From G965197005 sp965197005 (lineage in GTDB: Bacteria > Pseudomonadota > Gammaproteobacteria > Pseudomonadales > Oceanobacteraceae), in NCBI GenBank assembly GCA_965197005.1, contig OZ239982.1, forward strand, positions 682,001 through 746,000: 64,000 bases of DNA, read 5' to 3'. Positions 44,876 to 58,108 of this stretch are shown piece by piece. The position numbers and the translations under genes were made by a program. Position 1 is the first letter of the stretch. Each line of letters starts with the position of its first letter. The notes under the pieces are model-generated. The model did no database searches. It had not been told where the DNA came from and saw only the letters and a program-made list of their open reading frames with translations.

Positions 44876-46152
44876 TTGCTTGGATAATCACGCTTTGCAG
44901 AGCCTGTATAAAGCTGGCGTGGACGACCAATTCGATATTCATTACTAATCATTTCGTTCCAGTGGGCAATCCAACCTGGTGTACGACCTGTAGCAAAAAT
45001 AACGGTAAACATTTCTGTTGGAATACCCAGTGCTTTTAGGATAATGCCAGAGTAAAAATCGACATTAGGATACAGTCCACGTTTGATAAAGTATTCATCT
45101 TCTGTAGCAATTTTTTCTAAACGCATTGCAATTTTAAGCAATGGATCATCTTCTAATCCAAGCTCACTGAGTACTTCATCGCAGGTTTGCTTCATTACCT
45201 TAGCACGAGGATCAAAGTTCTTATAGACTCGATGACCAAAGCCCATTAAACGGAATGGATCATTTTTATCCTTGGCTTTTTCGATAAATTGATCAATGTT
45301 TGATTCGTCACCAATTTCTGCCAGCATTTTAAGCACAGCTTCATTGGCACCGCCATGAGCAGGCCCCCAAAGAGCAGCAATACCAGAGGCAATACAAGCA
45401 AATGGGTTAGCACCCGTAGAGCCTGATAAACGTACTGTTGAGGTAGACGCATTTTGCTCATGGTCTGCATGTAGCAAGAAAATTCTATCCATTGCTTTAG
45501 ACAAAACAGGGCTGATTTTTTTCTCTTCGCAAGGTGTGCCAAACATCATATTTAAGAAGTTTTCTGAATAGCTTAAATCATTGCGAGGATAAACAAATGG
45601 CTCTCCTTTGGAGTACTTATATACCATCGCTGCCAAAGTAGGCATTTTGGCAATTAAACGATAGGCAGAGATAATGCGGTGTTTTTCATTGCTGATATCA
45701 AGAGAGTCATGATAGAAAGCAGATAAAGCACCAACCACACCACACATAATTGCCATTGGGTGGGCGTCACGACGAAAACCATTAAAAAAGTTTCTAAGTT
45801 GCTCATGCACCATGGTGTGTTTTTTTACGGTATTAACGAAGTTTTCTTTTTCTTCTTTGGTGGGCAACTCGCCTTCAAATAATAAAAAGCAGGTCTCCAG
45901 ATAATCTGATTTCTCTGCCAGTTGCTCAATGGGATAGCCACGGTGTAATAAAATGCCTTTCGCACCATCAATAAACGTAATTTTAGATTCAGTGGCAGCA
46001 GTAGAGACAAATCCAGGGTCGTAGGTGAATAGGTTATTGCTAACTAAGCTCCTTACATCAATAACATCAGGACCAATTGTGCCTTCGTATACAGGTAATT
46101 CAAAGCTGGTTTCAACGCCGTCAATAGTCAGTTGTGCTTTTCTCTCCGTCAT
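44872..46152 (-). CDS. gltA: Type II citrate synthase
   Basis: The 426-residue hexameric-type enzyme condenses acetyl-CoA and oxaloacetate. Catalytic residues are His266 in '[10 protein letters not shown]', His307 in 'GFGHRVYKN' and Asp365 in 'NVDFYSGI'. The N-terminal beta-sheet domain of the type II (NADH-sensitive) class is present. In relatives it is immediately divergent from sdhC; here an unrelated M19-like gene lies between them. Confidence 0.96.
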   Translation of the reverse strand: MTERKAQLTIDGVETSFELPVYEGTIGPDVIDVRSLVSNNLFTYDPGFVSTAATESKITFIDGAKGILLHRGYPIEQLAEKSDYLETCFLLFEGELPTKEEKENFVNTVKKHTMVHEQLRNFFNGFRRDAHPMAIMCGVVGALSAFYHDSLDISNEKHRIISAYRLIAKMPTLAAMVYKYSKGEPFVYPRNDLSYSENFLNMMFGTPCEEKKISPVLSKAMDRIFLLHADHEQNASTSTVRLSGSTGANPFACIASGIAALWGPAHGGANEAVLKMLAEIGDESNIDQFIEKAKDKNDPFRLMGFGHRVYKNFDPRAKVMKQTCDEVLSELGLEDDPLLKIAMRLEKIATEDEYFIKRGLYPNVDFYSGIILKALGIPTEMFTVIFATGRTPGWIAHWNEMISNEYRIGRPRQLYTGSAKRDYPSK

Positions 46153-46522
46153 AGATAACTCCTTAGTGTGAATGGTTATGTCGTTAAATTAATTTTTATC
46201 ATTCTAAGTCTTTTAGTTGTACCAGAAACAAGGCTAAAAGACCAGAATGGCTTTTTATTTGCTATTAAATCTTAACCAGTAGTTAATTTGATTAGCTAGA
46301 CAAGTAGTAAAATAACTGAAAAAAGAGGTTATATCTAGCAATTGTACTGTAACTTTATGTAATTAAAAGGCTGGTTTTTTTTTGAATAATCGTTTATGGT
46401 TCTGTATGTGGTATCAGAAAATATGACCACATAAGGTTTTGCTTGGCTTTTTGCAGTCATTTTAAAGCCAGCTAGAAGCAAGTAAAATAATAATTAATTA
46501 AAAATAATAAAAAGGAAAATCT
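46153..46522. other. Intergenic region between gltA and the M19-like gene
   Basis: This 370-bp AT-rich stretch lies between divergent genes and must hold both promoters. A ribosome-binding site AAGGAAAA stands before the M19-like start at 46523. A weak hairpin, AAAAG(A)CCA / TGGCTTTT, lies around 46225-46252. No gene or clear -35/-10 pair was recognised. Confidence 0.5.
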
Positions 46523-48691
46523 ATGAAATCTCGTTTATTTCAGACCATTTTGGTCATGAGTTTATGCTGTGTTTATCAATCTAGTTATGCAATGTCTAAA
46601 CTGCCGCCTTTATTTGGTGGTGGCAATATTGCACATTATCAAGGCACGGTAGGAGGGTTGGCGCAAGGTTGCTATTCTATTTATTCGCCACTGACGGGTA
46701 AATATGCTCGTCAATCTCATGTTGGAGGGCCAGTTAATGATGGCTTATCCTATCTTCTAAACACGAACAATCAGGCTGAAGCCGCACGTTTTTATTTTAA
46801 GCCAACGGCATTGGGCAAGTTTATGCTAAAAGACCAGGGTCAGCGATTTTTAGGCACCCATTTGCCCATGCAAGTAAGTGCTGGTAAAACCGTTGGTGAG
46901 TTTGTTGAGTGGCAAATTCAACCCAGTCAAGAAGATGGCTTTTTATTTACCGCCAGTAAATTAAATTTATCGCTTAAACACAATCTAGCAAACGGTGCAT
47001 TATATCTTGCTGGTGGCTTAGATTTAACACCCAATTCTGAGGCAAGTTTGCAGTTAGTGGCGCAGTCTGATTGTGTTGCATTTCCTGAAGTAGCATTAAA
47101 TGTGACGGGTAATAGAGAAAACCTAAAAGGTAATGTCAATGACCCTGTGCGTGGTTTTATTGATCCGCATACTCATATTACTTCTTATGAATTTATGGGC
47201 GGTAAGATGATGGCAGGTCGTCCTTTTAGTCCTTGGGGAGTAGAAGATGCGCTGCGTGATAGTAAAAACTTACATGGAGATAAAGGTGCATTAGACATTA
47301 TTGGTAATCTTTATACCTATGGTGATTTAAAAAATCGCTATGATACTCGAGGCTGGCCTGATTTTCCTTGGTGGCCTAATTATAAACAAATGAGTCATAT
47401 GGGGTATTACTATAAATGGATAGAACGTGCTTATCTATCTGGCTTGCGTATTATGGTAACTAATCTGGTTGAAAATGAAGTGCTGTGTAACTTGCAGCGT
47501 ACTATTAATCCTGCTAGTTGGATTAACCCAAATAAATGCAACACCATGGACAGTATTTACTTGCAAATTAAGCGTCTGCATGAAATGCAAGATTATATTG
47601 ATGCCCAAGCAGGTGGTAAGGGTAAAGGATTTTTCCGTATTGTCGGTAGCCCCAAACAAGCACGAGAAGTCATTGCCAAAGGACAACTGGCTGTTGTTCT
47701 TGGAGTGGAAGCCTCAGAGACATTTAACTGTGGCTTAAATGATAAGAACTGTACTTATCAATCAGTTGAAATGCAGCTTAATAAACTTTATCGCATGGGT
47801 GTGCGTTCTTTATTTCCAACCCATAAGTTTAACAATCGCTTTGGTGGTTCTGCCGTAGAAGGTGGGTTTATTAATGTAGGGCAGTGGATTTCTTCAGGAA
47901 AATTCTTTAAAACTAAAGAATGCGATGCCCGTACAAAGGGTGTGCATATTGAAACAGGGTTTCCTTTAATTGGTAAGCTGCCCGTTTTAAAACAGATTTT
48001 AGATTCCATAAAACTGAACCCTGTATATGACGAGAGTATTGAACACTGCAATCAAGATGGTATCAGTCCTCTGGGTGTGTACTTAGTTAATAGAATGATA
48101 GATAAAGGCATGATGATAGAGCTGGATCATATGAGCAATGAAACCGCAACGGCGGTGTTGAAAATTGCTGATAAACGTCACTACAGTGGCTTGATTACCA
48201 GCCACAGTTGGATGCGTGCTGCAAAAAATGGGCATCTATCACATTACAATGTTAAACGTCTATTGCGGGCAGGTGGGTTTGCCGCGCCTTATAACATAGA
48301 GACAGAACCTATGCTGGAGGCAATTAACGACTATTTAGAAGTAGTTGAAGGTACGCCCTATATACAAGGTGTAGGAATAGCAACCGATATGAGCGGTTTA
48401 GGGGTGCAAGCACCGCCAAGAAAAGATGCTAACAGCAACCCCATGCAATACCCATATACAACTGAATTTGGTCTGACCTTTAATAAACAAGTCTCTGGTA
48501 ATCGGATTTTTGATATTAATAAAGACGGTGTTGCCCATTACGGACTATTACCAGATCATGTGCAAGATATTCGTGAGCACGCATCAGCTCGTATCTATAA
48601 TGCAGTTATGAACTCGGCAGAGGCTTACTTGCAAATGTGGGAGAGAGTACAAAGCACACCCTTAAGTGGACACTATAATCCCTTAAACTGA
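46523..48691 (+). CDS. Secreted M19-like metallohydrolase (membrane dipeptidase family-like)
   Basis: The 722-residue protein has a signal peptide ending near 'SSYA|MSK' and an unrecognised N-terminal domain (about 25-205). A TIM-barrel amidohydrolase-type domain follows. Metal-ligand candidates are His216 and His218 in 'DPHTHI', Glu396 in 'VEASET', His434 in 'PTHKFNNRF', Asp535-His536 in 'ELDHMSNET' and His561 in 'LITSHSWM', and a 'GVGIATDMSGLG' strand appears later. This resembles renal-dipeptidase (M19) proteins, with extra inserts; database names such as 'coagulation factor 5/8 domain' are seen for similar proteins. The substrate is unknown. It ends in a terminator and sits between gltA and sdhC. 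Confidence 0.7.
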   Translation: MKSRLFQTILVMSLCCVYQSSYAMSKLPPLFGGGNIAHYQGTVGGLAQGCYSIYSPLTGKYARQSHVGGPVNDGLSYLLNTNNQAEAARFYFKPTALGKFMLKDQGQRFLGTHLPMQVSAGKTVGEFVEWQIQPSQEDGFLFTASKLNLSLKHNLANGALYLAGGLDLTPNSEASLQLVAQSDCVAFPEVALNVTGNRENLKGNVNDPVRGFIDPHTHITSYEFMGGKMMAGRPFSPWGVEDALRDSKNLHGDKGALDIIGNLYTYGDLKNRYDTRGWPDFPWWPNYKQMSHMGYYYKWIERAYLSGLRIMVTNLVENEVLCNLQRTINPASWINPNKCNTMDSIYLQIKRLHEMQDYIDAQAGGKGKGFFRIVGSPKQAREVIAKGQLAVVLGVEASETFNCGLNDKNCTYQSVEMQLNKLYRMGVRSLFPTHKFNNRFGGSAVEGGFINVGQWISSGKFFKTKECDARTKGVHIETGFPLIGKLPVLKQILDSIKLNPVYDESIEHCNQDGISPLGVYLVNRMIDKGMMIELDHMSNETATAVLKIADKRHYSGLITSHSWMRAAKNGHLSHYNVKRLLRAGGFAAPYNIETEPMLEAINDYLEVVEGTPYIQGVGIATDMSGLGVQAPPRKDANSNPMQYPYTTEFGLTFNKQVSGNRIFDINKDGVAHYGLLPDHVQDIREHASARIYNAVMNSAEAYLQMWERVQSTPLSGHYNPLN

Positions 48692-48703
48692 TTTATGTCA
48701 TAG

Positions 48704-48734
48704 ACTTGCTGCGACAGCGTTGCAGCAAGTTTTA
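48704..48734 (+). terminator. Hairpin terminator after the M19-like gene
   Basis: A 9-bp stem ACTTGCTGC / GCAGCAAGT with a 9-nt loop is followed by TTTT, 12 bp after the stop codon. The T-tract is short, so efficiency may be modest. Confidence 0.7.
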
Positions 48735-48940
48735 TCGGCTAAAAAAAAATTTTAATCGGTATTTAAATTCCTTATAAATTCATCTGTTTAATCTTAATTA
48801 TTGATTTTAATATAAAATAAATCTGGGATTTTATTAATAATTTTATTATTTGTTATTTGTATTCAAAAACAAATCCGTATCATTTGCGTAAACTCTTGTA
48901 AATAAAGGCGTTTATAAGCGAGAGTAATACATTATAGGGT

Positions 48941-48969
48941 TTGAGTTTTTGCTGGCATGTAATTATACT
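48941..48969 (+). promoter_or_regulatory. Candidate sigma-70 promoter of sdhCDAB
   Basis: TTGAGT (48941-48946) and TATACT (48964-48969) are 17 bp apart. Transcription would start near 48976 and give a leader of about 116 nt before the sdhC GTG. This is a sequence match only. Confidence 0.5.
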
Positions 48970-49027
48970 TGCCAAGCACAAACCTAGATTTATCTATGGT
49001 TTTTGATGAGATATTAAAAAACAATCG

Positions 49028-49059
49028 CCGAAGCATATTAACCTATGTTACTCGGTTTT
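49028..49059 (+). promoter_or_regulatory. Leader hairpin upstream of sdhC
   Basis: A stem CCGA-AGCATA / TATGTT-AC-TCGG has a 2-nt bulge, one G-U pair and a 6-nt loop, and is followed by TTTT. It lies inside the presumed sdh leader, 33 bp before the start codon. It could act as a weak attenuator or a processing or sRNA target site. This is inference. Confidence 0.35.
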
Positions 49060-49091
49060 GAGAGAAACACTTTGAGAGAGTCGTTTACCCC

Positions 49092-49466
49092 GTGAATAAA
49101 AAGCGCCCTATAAACCTTGACATTGCGTCAATGGAATTACCATTAAGTGCAAAAGCCTCCATTTTGCACCGTATTACAGGTTTAATCCTGTTTTTTTCTA
49201 TTGGATTTTTACTTTATGCCTTAGATTTGTCCTTATCTTCAGAGCAAGGATTTATGCAAGTTGGCAGTACTCTAGCTCACCCTATTGCCAAATTTATTGG
49301 TTGGGGAATTTTAACCGCACTTGGTTACCATTTTATTGCAGGTATCAAACACCTATTAATGGATATAGGTGTAGGCGAAGAAAAAGAAAGTGGAAGAATA
49401 GGGGCAATGATTACCCTAGTTAGTGCTTTATTATTATCTGTTTTAGCAGGAGTTTGGGTATGGTAG
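49092..49466 (+). CDS. sdhC: Succinate dehydrogenase cytochrome b556 subunit
   Basis: The 124-residue membrane anchor has three helices. 'SAKASILHRITGLILF' contains the conserved quinone-site Ser and the HRxTG signature, and a likely haem-ligand His is in 'GYHFIAGIKHL'. The start codon is GTG (49092): no ATG precedes the family's N-terminal 'KRPINLDI'. It overlaps sdhD by 7 bp. Confidence 0.94.
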   Translation: MNKKRPINLDIASMELPLSAKASILHRITGLILFFSIGFLLYALDLSLSSEQGFMQVGSTLAHPIAKFIGWGILTALGYHFIAGIKHLLMDIGVGEEKESGRIGAMITLVSALLLSVLAGVWVW

Positions 49467-49816
49467 CCAGTATTACAAATCTAGGTCGTAGCGGCCTTTA
49501 TGATTGGGTTTTACAAAGATTGTCAGCAGTTCTGTTGGCACTTTATACAGTATTTATGGTAGGTATTTTTATTTTCTTTACACCACAAAATTTTGCAGAT
49601 TGGAATCAGTTATTTGCCCAGTTTTGGGTTAAAATATTTACATTGTTGGCACTACTTTCCTTAAGCGCACATGCTTGGATTGGTATGTGGACTATCTCTA
49701 CCGATTATCTTAAATCTGCTGGCTTGCGATTTGTCTTTCAAGTTTTCTGTGCCTTATTTTTATTTGTATATGTGGTTTGGTCAGTAGATATTTTGTGGGG
49801 TTTTAGTCATGTCTAG
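49460..49816 (+). CDS. sdhD: Succinate dehydrogenase membrane anchor subunit
   Basis: The 118-residue protein has three helices; '[16 protein letters not shown]' holds the haem His and the quinone-site Asp-Tyr. The start is ATG 49460, inside the last codons of sdhC; a TTG two codons earlier is the other option. It overlaps sdhA by 8 bp. Confidence 0.93.
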   Translation: MVASITNLGRSGLYDWVLQRLSAVLLALYTVFMVGIFIFFTPQNFADWNQLFAQFWVKIFTLLALLSLSAHAWIGMWTISTDYLKSAGLRFVFQVFCALFLFVYVVWSVDILWGFSHV

Positions 49817-51578
49817 TTTACGCGTAATGAATTTTGATGCCATCGTCATAGGTGGGGGCGGTGCTGGCATGCGTGCAGCATTGCAATTGACCGAAGCGGG
49901 TATTAATACTGCCTGTGTTACTAAAGTGTTTCCTACCCGCTCGCATACCGTTTCTGCTCAAGGTGGTATTACCTGCGCCATTGCCTCTGCAGATCCTAAT
50001 GATGATTGGCGCTGGCACATGTACGATACCGTTAAAGGTTCTGATTATATTGGTGACCAAGATGCCATCGAATACATGTGTTCAGTTGGTCCTCAAGCGG
50101 TATTTGAACTAGATCACATGGGCTTGCCATTTTCACGTTTTGAAAATGGACGCATTTATCAACGTCCATTTGGTGGGCAATCTAAAGGTCCAGATAACCC
50201 AGTGCAAGCCTCTCGCACCTGTGCTGCTGCTGACCGTACAGGTCATGCTTTGTTGCATGCGTTATATCAAGGCAATATTAAAGTTGGTACAACTTTCTTA
50301 AATGAATGGTATGCCATTGACTTGGTGAAAAATGCAAAAGGTCAAATTGTAGGCACGACTGCCATGAGTATTGAAACAGGCGAAGTGGTTTATATCAAAG
50401 CCAAAGCGACCGTGCTGGCAACTGGCGGAGCAGGGCGTATTTATCAGTCTACCACCAATGCATTAATTAATACTGGTGATGGCGTGGGTATGGCACTGCG
50501 AGCAGGTTTTCCAATGCAGGATATGGAAATGTGGCAGTTCCACCCCACGGGTATTTATGGCGCAGGCACATTAGTAACAGAAGGCTGTCGTGGTGAAGGT
50601 GGTTACCTGATTAATAAAGATGGCGAACGCTTTATGGAGCGTTATGCCCCTACTGCCAAAGACCTTGCAGGACGTGATGTTGTTGCCCGCTCGATGGTAT
50701 TAGAGATTTTAGGTGGTCGTGGTTGTGGCGAGCAAGGTGATCATGTGTTCCTTAAACTTGATCATTTAGGTGAAGAAGAACTCAACAAAAAGCTGCCTGG
50801 TATTCTTGAATTATCACGCACTTTTGCACATGTCGATCCAGTTAAAGAGCCCATACCTGTAGTGCCAACCTGTCATTATATGATGGGAGGTGTGCCAACC
50901 AATATTGGTGGACAAGCCTTATTACATCGTGACGGCAAAGACGTTGTGATTGATGGTTTATATGCAGCAGGTGAAGCTGCTTGTGTATCCGTACATGGAG
51001 CTAACCGCTTAGGAGGAAACTCTCTATTAGACTTAGTTGTATTTGGACGAGCTGTAGGATTGCAAATTGAGCAAACTTTTCGTGATGGTTATGAGCATCT
51101 TGATGCCACAGAGGAAGAAATTAACCAAGCCATGCAACGTTATAATCGTTTGGAAAACTCGACATCTGGAGAGAACTTAGCAGAAGTAAAAGCAGAGCTA
51201 CAAAAAACCATGCAACTATATTTTGGTGTTTTCCGTGAGGGAGAGAGCATGGAAAAAGGCTTAAAGCTATTAGAAGAAATTGGTGAAAGAGTTAAAAATG
51301 TCACCCTTGATGACAAGAGCAAAGCCTTTAATACCGCTCGTGTTGAAGCCTTGGAATTAGATAACCTATTTGAAGTTGCCTACGCCACTGCATTTTCTGC
51401 TACCCAGCGTACAGAATCTCGTGGTGCGCATGCACGCAATGACTATACTGAACGTGATGATGAAAACTGGCTATGCCACTCCATTTATGACCCAGTAGAA
51501 AAAACATTAAATAAGCGTAGTGTCAACTTTGCCCCTAAAACAATGGAGCCTTTTCCTCCTAAAAAACGAGTTTACTAA
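49809..51578 (+). CDS. sdhA: Succinate dehydrogenase flavoprotein subunit
   Basis: The 589-residue subunit has the FAD-binding '[15 protein letters not shown]' and covalent FAD attachment at His46 in '[11 protein letters not shown]'. Active-site segments include '[11 protein letters not shown]' and '[11 protein letters not shown]', and the C-terminal '[17 protein letters not shown]' is conserved. It oxidises succinate to fumarate. It is 22 bp before sdhB. Confidence 0.97.
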   Translation: MSSLRVMNFDAIVIGGGGAGMRAALQLTEAGINTACVTKVFPTRSHTVSAQGGITCAIASADPNDDWRWHMYDTVKGSDYIGDQDAIEYMCSVGPQAVFELDHMGLPFSRFENGRIYQRPFGGQSKGPDNPVQASRTCAAADRTGHALLHALYQGNIKVGTTFLNEWYAIDLVKNAKGQIVGTTAMSIETGEVVYIKAKATVLATGGAGRIYQSTTNALINTGDGVGMALRAGFPMQDMEMWQFHPTGIYGAGTLVTEGCRGEGGYLINKDGERFMERYAPTAKDLAGRDVVARSMVLEILGGRGCGEQGDHVFLKLDHLGEEELNKKLPGILELSRTFAHVDPVKEPIPVVPTCHYMMGGVPTNIGGQALLHRDGKDVVIDGLYAAGEAACVSVHGANRLGGNSLLDLVVFGRAVGLQIEQTFRDGYEHLDATEEEINQAMQRYNRLENSTSGENLAEVKAELQKTMQLYFGVFREGESMEKGLKLLEEIGERVKNVTLDDKSKAFNTARVEALELDNLFEVAYATAFSATQRTESRGAHARNDYTERDDENWLCHSIYDPVEKTLNKRSVNFAPKTMEPFPPKKRVY

Positions 51579-51600
51579 GAGAGAGTATAGAGAGCGTATT

Positions 51601-52311
51601 ATGAAAGTCAGCATTTATCGGTACAATCCAGACCAAGATGAAGTTCCTTACATGAAGGATTTTGAGGTCGATATTCCAGCAGGTAAAGACTTGATGGTGC
51701 TAGATGTATTGCATTTAGTAAAAGAGCAAGATACCAGCTTGGCATATCGTCGTTCTTGTCGTGAAGGTGTTTGCGGCTCTGATGGTATGAGTATTAATGG
51801 GCGCAATGGACTGGCTTGTATTACGCCTATTTCTGAAGCCACTAAGGGTAAAAATGACAAACTGGTTTTACGTCCATTGCCAGGTTTGCCAGTTATTCGT
51901 GATTTGGTCATTGATATGTCATTGTTTTATAAGCAATACGAGAAAATTGACCCATTTTTACAAAATAATACACCAGCACCTGCAATTGAAAGGTTACAAT
52001 CCCCTGAAGAACGAGCCAAGTTAGATGGTTTGTATGAGTGCATTTTATGTGCCTGTTGTTCTACCTCTTGTCCATCGTTTTGGTGGAACCCTGATAAATT
52101 TGTCGGGCCATCAGGTTTATTGCAAGCCTATCGCTTTTTGGTAGATAGTCGTGACACCTCAACAGAGGAGCGGTTATCTAATCTTGATGATCCCTTTAGT
52201 GTGTTTCGCTGTCGTGGCATTATGAACTGCGTTAATGTATGTCCTAAAGGCTTAAATCCGACGCGAGCAATTGGGCATATACGAGGTATGTTGTTAAACC
52301 AGCAACTTTAA
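51601..52311 (+). CDS. sdhB: Succinate dehydrogenase iron-sulfur subunit
   Basis: The 236-residue subunit starts at ATG 51601; the longer frame overlaps sdhA. It carries the [2Fe-2S] cysteines in 'RRSCREGVCGSDGM' and 'GLAC', the [4Fe-4S] and [3Fe-4S] cysteines in 'CILCACCSTSCPSFWW' and 'CRGIMNCVNVCPKGLNP'. It links FAD to the quinone site and ends before a strong hairpin. Confidence 0.97.
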   Translation: MKVSIYRYNPDQDEVPYMKDFEVDIPAGKDLMVLDVLHLVKEQDTSLAYRRSCREGVCGSDGMSINGRNGLACITPISEATKGKNDKLVLRPLPGLPVIRDLVIDMSLFYKQYEKIDPFLQNNTPAPAIERLQSPEERAKLDGLYECILCACCSTSCPSFWWNPDKFVGPSGLLQAYRFLVDSRDTSTEERLSNLDDPFSVFRCRGIMNCVNVCPKGLNPTRAIGHIRGMLLNQQL

Positions 52312-52350
52312 TTGTGTGTTCAATTAATTAAAAATTAAAAGTTTTATTGC

Positions 52351-52378
52351 ATGCCACAAATATTTGTGGCATTTTTTG
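52351..52378 (+). terminator. Terminator between sdhB and sucA
   Basis: A near-complete palindrome ATGCCACAAATA / TATTTGTGGCAT runs straight into six T residues. It lies 40 bp after sdhB and 137 bp before sucA, so sdh and suc are at least partly separate units. Confidence 0.85.
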
Positions 52379-52514
52379 TAAAAAATATAAAAAAAATGTA
52401 CAAACTGCGTGCATATTGACTACTATATACTGATAATAATTAAGGCTACTTTGTTATCCAAAAGAGACAAGCATGCCCAAAAAATAACCGATAAAATCCA
52501 TAAGGTGAACATAC

Positions 52515-55355
52515 ATGCAAGAACAATCAATGGAGCAACTTTGGAGTACCTCCCAACTGGCAGGTGGCAATGTTGCTTATATTGACGCTCTGTTTGAAAC
52601 CTATCTGGTTAATCCTGATGAAGTACCTAGCGAATGGCGCAAATACTTTAATCAATTACCTAGAGTAGATAAAAATTCAGCAGGCGATATTCCTCATAAG
52701 CCCATTCGGGAACAATTTTTACAGCTAGCTAAAAACCAAAATCATCACAGTGTCGCCACACCAGCTACTTCAATTAATCCCGATCATGAGCAAAAGCAAC
52801 TACAGATATCACAGCTAGTTAAAGCCTTTAGAGTGCGTGGTCACCAACAGGCCAACCTTGATCCATTGGGGCTTATGCCGCGTGAAAAAGTACCTGACTT
52901 AGAGTTGTCTTTTCATGGCTTGTCTGAAGCGGACATGGACACAGAATTTAAAACAGGCTCTTTATTTATTGGGAGAGAACACTCCACCTTAAGGGATATT
53001 TATCAAGCATTAACAGCCACATATTGCCAAACAGTTGGGGCAGAATATCGTCATATTATTGATATTTCAGAGCAACGCTGGTTTCAGCAACGTTTAGAAA
53101 GTGTCCGTTCTAAGCCTAAATACAGTAATGAAGTCAAGTTACAGTTATTTAAGCGTTTAACCGCTGCAGAAGGGTTAGAAAAATATTTAGGCTCACGCTA
53201 TCCGGGGGTTAAGCGCTTTGGATTAGAAGGTGGAGAAAGTTTAATTCCCTTAATGGACGAATTAGTTCAGCGTTCTGGCAGTTATGGTGCAAAAGAAATT
53301 GTTATCGGTATGGCGCACCGAGGACGCTTAAATACCCTAATAAACATCTTAGGTAAAAAAACCTCAGAATTATTTAATGAATTTGATGGCAAGGCAGAAT
53401 ATCAATCTCATGGTGATGTTAAATACCATCAGGGTTATTCTTCAAATGTAATGACCCCAGGTGGAGAACTGCACTTAGCACTGGCATTTAACCCCTCGCA
53501 TTTAGAAATTGTTTCGCCTGTTGTAGAGGGTTCTGTACGAGCTCGCCAAGATCGCCGTGCAGATATAACCGGTACTACGGTATTACCTGTATCTATTCAT
53601 GGAGATGCTGCTTTTGCAGGACAAGGCGTGGTAATGGAAACCTTTCAAATGTCGCAAACCAGAGCTTATAAAACTGGTGGTACAATTCATATTGTTATTA
53701 ATAACCAAGTTGGTTTTACCACCTCCAAACGAGAAGACGCACGCTCTACAGAATATTGCACCGATGTTGCAAAAATTGTACAAGCGCCTATTTTGCACGT
53801 TAATGCAGATGACCCAGAGGCCGTCTTGTTTGTGACCCAATTAGCAGTAGATTATCGCAATGAATTTAAAAAAGATGTAGTCATTGACTTAGTCTGCTAT
53901 CGTCGTCGAGGTCACAATGAAGCCGATGAACCGTCTGGCACACAGCCTCTTATGTATGAAAAAATAAAAAATCACAAAACCACTCGTCAACTGTATGCAC
54001 AAACATTAATTGATGAAGGCGTATTAACAGAAGAACAAAGCAAAGAGTATGACAACGAATACCGCATTGCTTTAGATGAAGGGCGACATGTGGTGAATAG
54101 TTTAGTGACCGAGCCTAATCCAGCCTTATTTGTAGATTGGCAGCCTTATTTAAAGCACTCATGGACTGCCAAAGCAGATACACAATTTGAATTAAAACGC
54201 CTACAAGAATTATGTAAAAGCATGCTCAATATGCCAGAAGGCTTTGTCATGCAACGTCAGGTTGCTAAAATAATGGAAGATCGCAGCAAAATGGCAGCAG
54301 GCGCATTACCCATTAATTGGGGTTTTGCAGAAACAGCCGCCTATGCCACCTTAATTGATCAAGGTTATGACATTCGTATTACTGGGCAAGATGTTGGGCG
54401 TGGCACATTCTCACATCGTCATGCTGTATTACATAATCAAAAAGACGGCAGTTCCTATGTGCCATTAGCCAATCTTGAAGAAGCCCAAGCCAACTTTGAA
54501 ATTTATGACTCGCTATTATCAGAAGAAGCCGTTTTAGCTTTTGAATATGGTTATGTAACCACTACGCCAACCTCCTTAGTGATTTGGGAGGCGCAATTTG
54601 GAGACTTTGCCAATGGTGCACAGGTCGTATTTGACCAATTTATCTCTAGTGGCGAGCACAAATGGGATAGACTATGTGGCTTGGTCATGCTTTTGCCGCA
54701 CGGCTATGAAGGGCAAGGTCCTGAACATTCCTCTGCTCGTTTAGAACGCTATTTACAATTATGTGCAGAACATAATGTACAAATTTGTGTTCCCTCAACG
54801 CCAGCTCAGGTTTATCACATGCTAAGACGGCAAATGATACGTCCTTTGCGTAAACCATTAGTCGTGATGTCCCCTAAAAGTTTATTGCGTCATAAGCTGG
54901 CGATAAGCAGTTTAGAAGAATTATCCTCAGGTCAATTCAACACCGTACTGCCAGAGCTTGATGAACAAGATAAGAAAAAAATTAAACGCGTGCTAATGTG
55001 TTCAGGTAAAGTCTATTACGACTTGCTAGAGCGTCGTCGTAAAGAAGAAATTAGTGATATTGCTATTGTGCGTATTGAGCAACTGTATCCATTTCCGAGT
55101 GATGACTTACAAGCCGTATTAGCAGAATATCCAAATATGCAAGAAGTTTTCTGGGTGCAAGAAGAGCCCATGAATATGGGTGCTTGGTATAATAGCCAAC
55201 ATAATATGCACCGTGTAGTAGAAATTTTAAATCCCAAAATTAAAGTAAAATATGTAGGGCGAAGTGCATCTGCTTCTCCTGCCGCAGGTTATATGGCATT
55301 GCACTTAGAACAGCAAGAATCCCTGATTTGTCAGGCGCTAGACGTGTGTAAATAA
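52515..55355 (+). CDS. sucA: 2-Oxoglutarate dehydrogenase E1 component
   Basis: The 946-residue thiamine diphosphate enzyme starts at ATG 52515, with AAGGTGA 8 nt upstream. It has the E1 N-terminal region 'GGNVAYIDALFETYL', the active-site 'GMAHRGRLNTL', 'HGDAAFAGQG' and 'VGFTTS' segments, and a transketolase-like C-terminal half with 'GHGYEGQGPEHSSARLER' (as 'PHGYEGQGPEHSSARLER'). It decarboxylates 2-oxoglutarate and passes succinyl to SucB. It is 49 bp before sucB. Confidence 0.97.
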   Translation: MQEQSMEQLWSTSQLAGGNVAYIDALFETYLVNPDEVPSEWRKYFNQLPRVDKNSAGDIPHKPIREQFLQLAKNQNHHSVATPATSINPDHEQKQLQISQLVKAFRVRGHQQANLDPLGLMPREKVPDLELSFHGLSEADMDTEFKTGSLFIGREHSTLRDIYQALTATYCQTVGAEYRHIIDISEQRWFQQRLESVRSKPKYSNEVKLQLFKRLTAAEGLEKYLGSRYPGVKRFGLEGGESLIPLMDELVQRSGSYGAKEIVIGMAHRGRLNTLINILGKKTSELFNEFDGKAEYQSHGDVKYHQGYSSNVMTPGGELHLALAFNPSHLEIVSPVVEGSVRARQDRRADITGTTVLPVSIHGDAAFAGQGVVMETFQMSQTRAYKTGGTIHIVINNQVGFTTSKREDARSTEYCTDVAKIVQAPILHVNADDPEAVLFVTQLAVDYRNEFKKDVVIDLVCYRRRGHNEADEPSGTQPLMYEKIKNHKTTRQLYAQTLIDEGVLTEEQSKEYDNEYRIALDEGRHVVNSLVTEPNPALFVDWQPYLKHSWTAKADTQFELKRLQELCKSMLNMPEGFVMQRQVAKIMEDRSKMAAGALPINWGFAETAAYATLIDQGYDIRITGQDVGRGTFSHRHAVLHNQKDGSSYVPLANLEEAQANFEIYDSLLSEEAVLAFEYGYVTTTPTSLVIWEAQFGDFANGAQVVFDQFISSGEHKWDRLCGLVMLLPHGYEGQGPEHSSARLERYLQLCAEHNVQICVPSTPAQVYHMLRRQMIRPLRKPLVVMSPKSLLRHKLAISSLEELSSGQFNTVLPELDEQDKKKIKRVLMCSGKVYYDLLERRRKEEISDIAIVRIEQLYPFPSDDLQAVLAEYPNMQEVFWVQEEPMNMGAWYNSQHNMHRVVEILNPKIKVKYVGRSASASPAAGYMALHLEQQESLICQALDVCK

Positions 55356-55404
55356 ACAATAAATTAATGATAAATTCTACCTAAAAGTAGAAAAAAGGAA
55401 AATT

Positions 55405-58093
<2,689 letters not shown>

Positions 58094-58108
58094 TCCAGCA
58101 TTTATAAC

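Larger units (their letters stand above)
48692..49091. other. Intergenic region between the M19-like gene and sdhC
   Basis: This 400-bp region holds a terminator (48704-48734), an AT-rich stretch, a promoter candidate (48941-48969) and a leader hairpin (49028-49059). No gene was recognised. Confidence 0.7.

Noticed and set aside
52416..52437. TTGACT and GATAAT before sucA as a promoter
   Set aside because: The spacing is about 10 bp, too short for a sigma-70 promoter, and no better pairing was clear.
55370..55395. Small hairpin TTCTAC / GTAGAA before sucB as a terminator
   Set aside because: It is followed by A residues, not T, on the coding strand and sits at the sucB ribosome-binding site.
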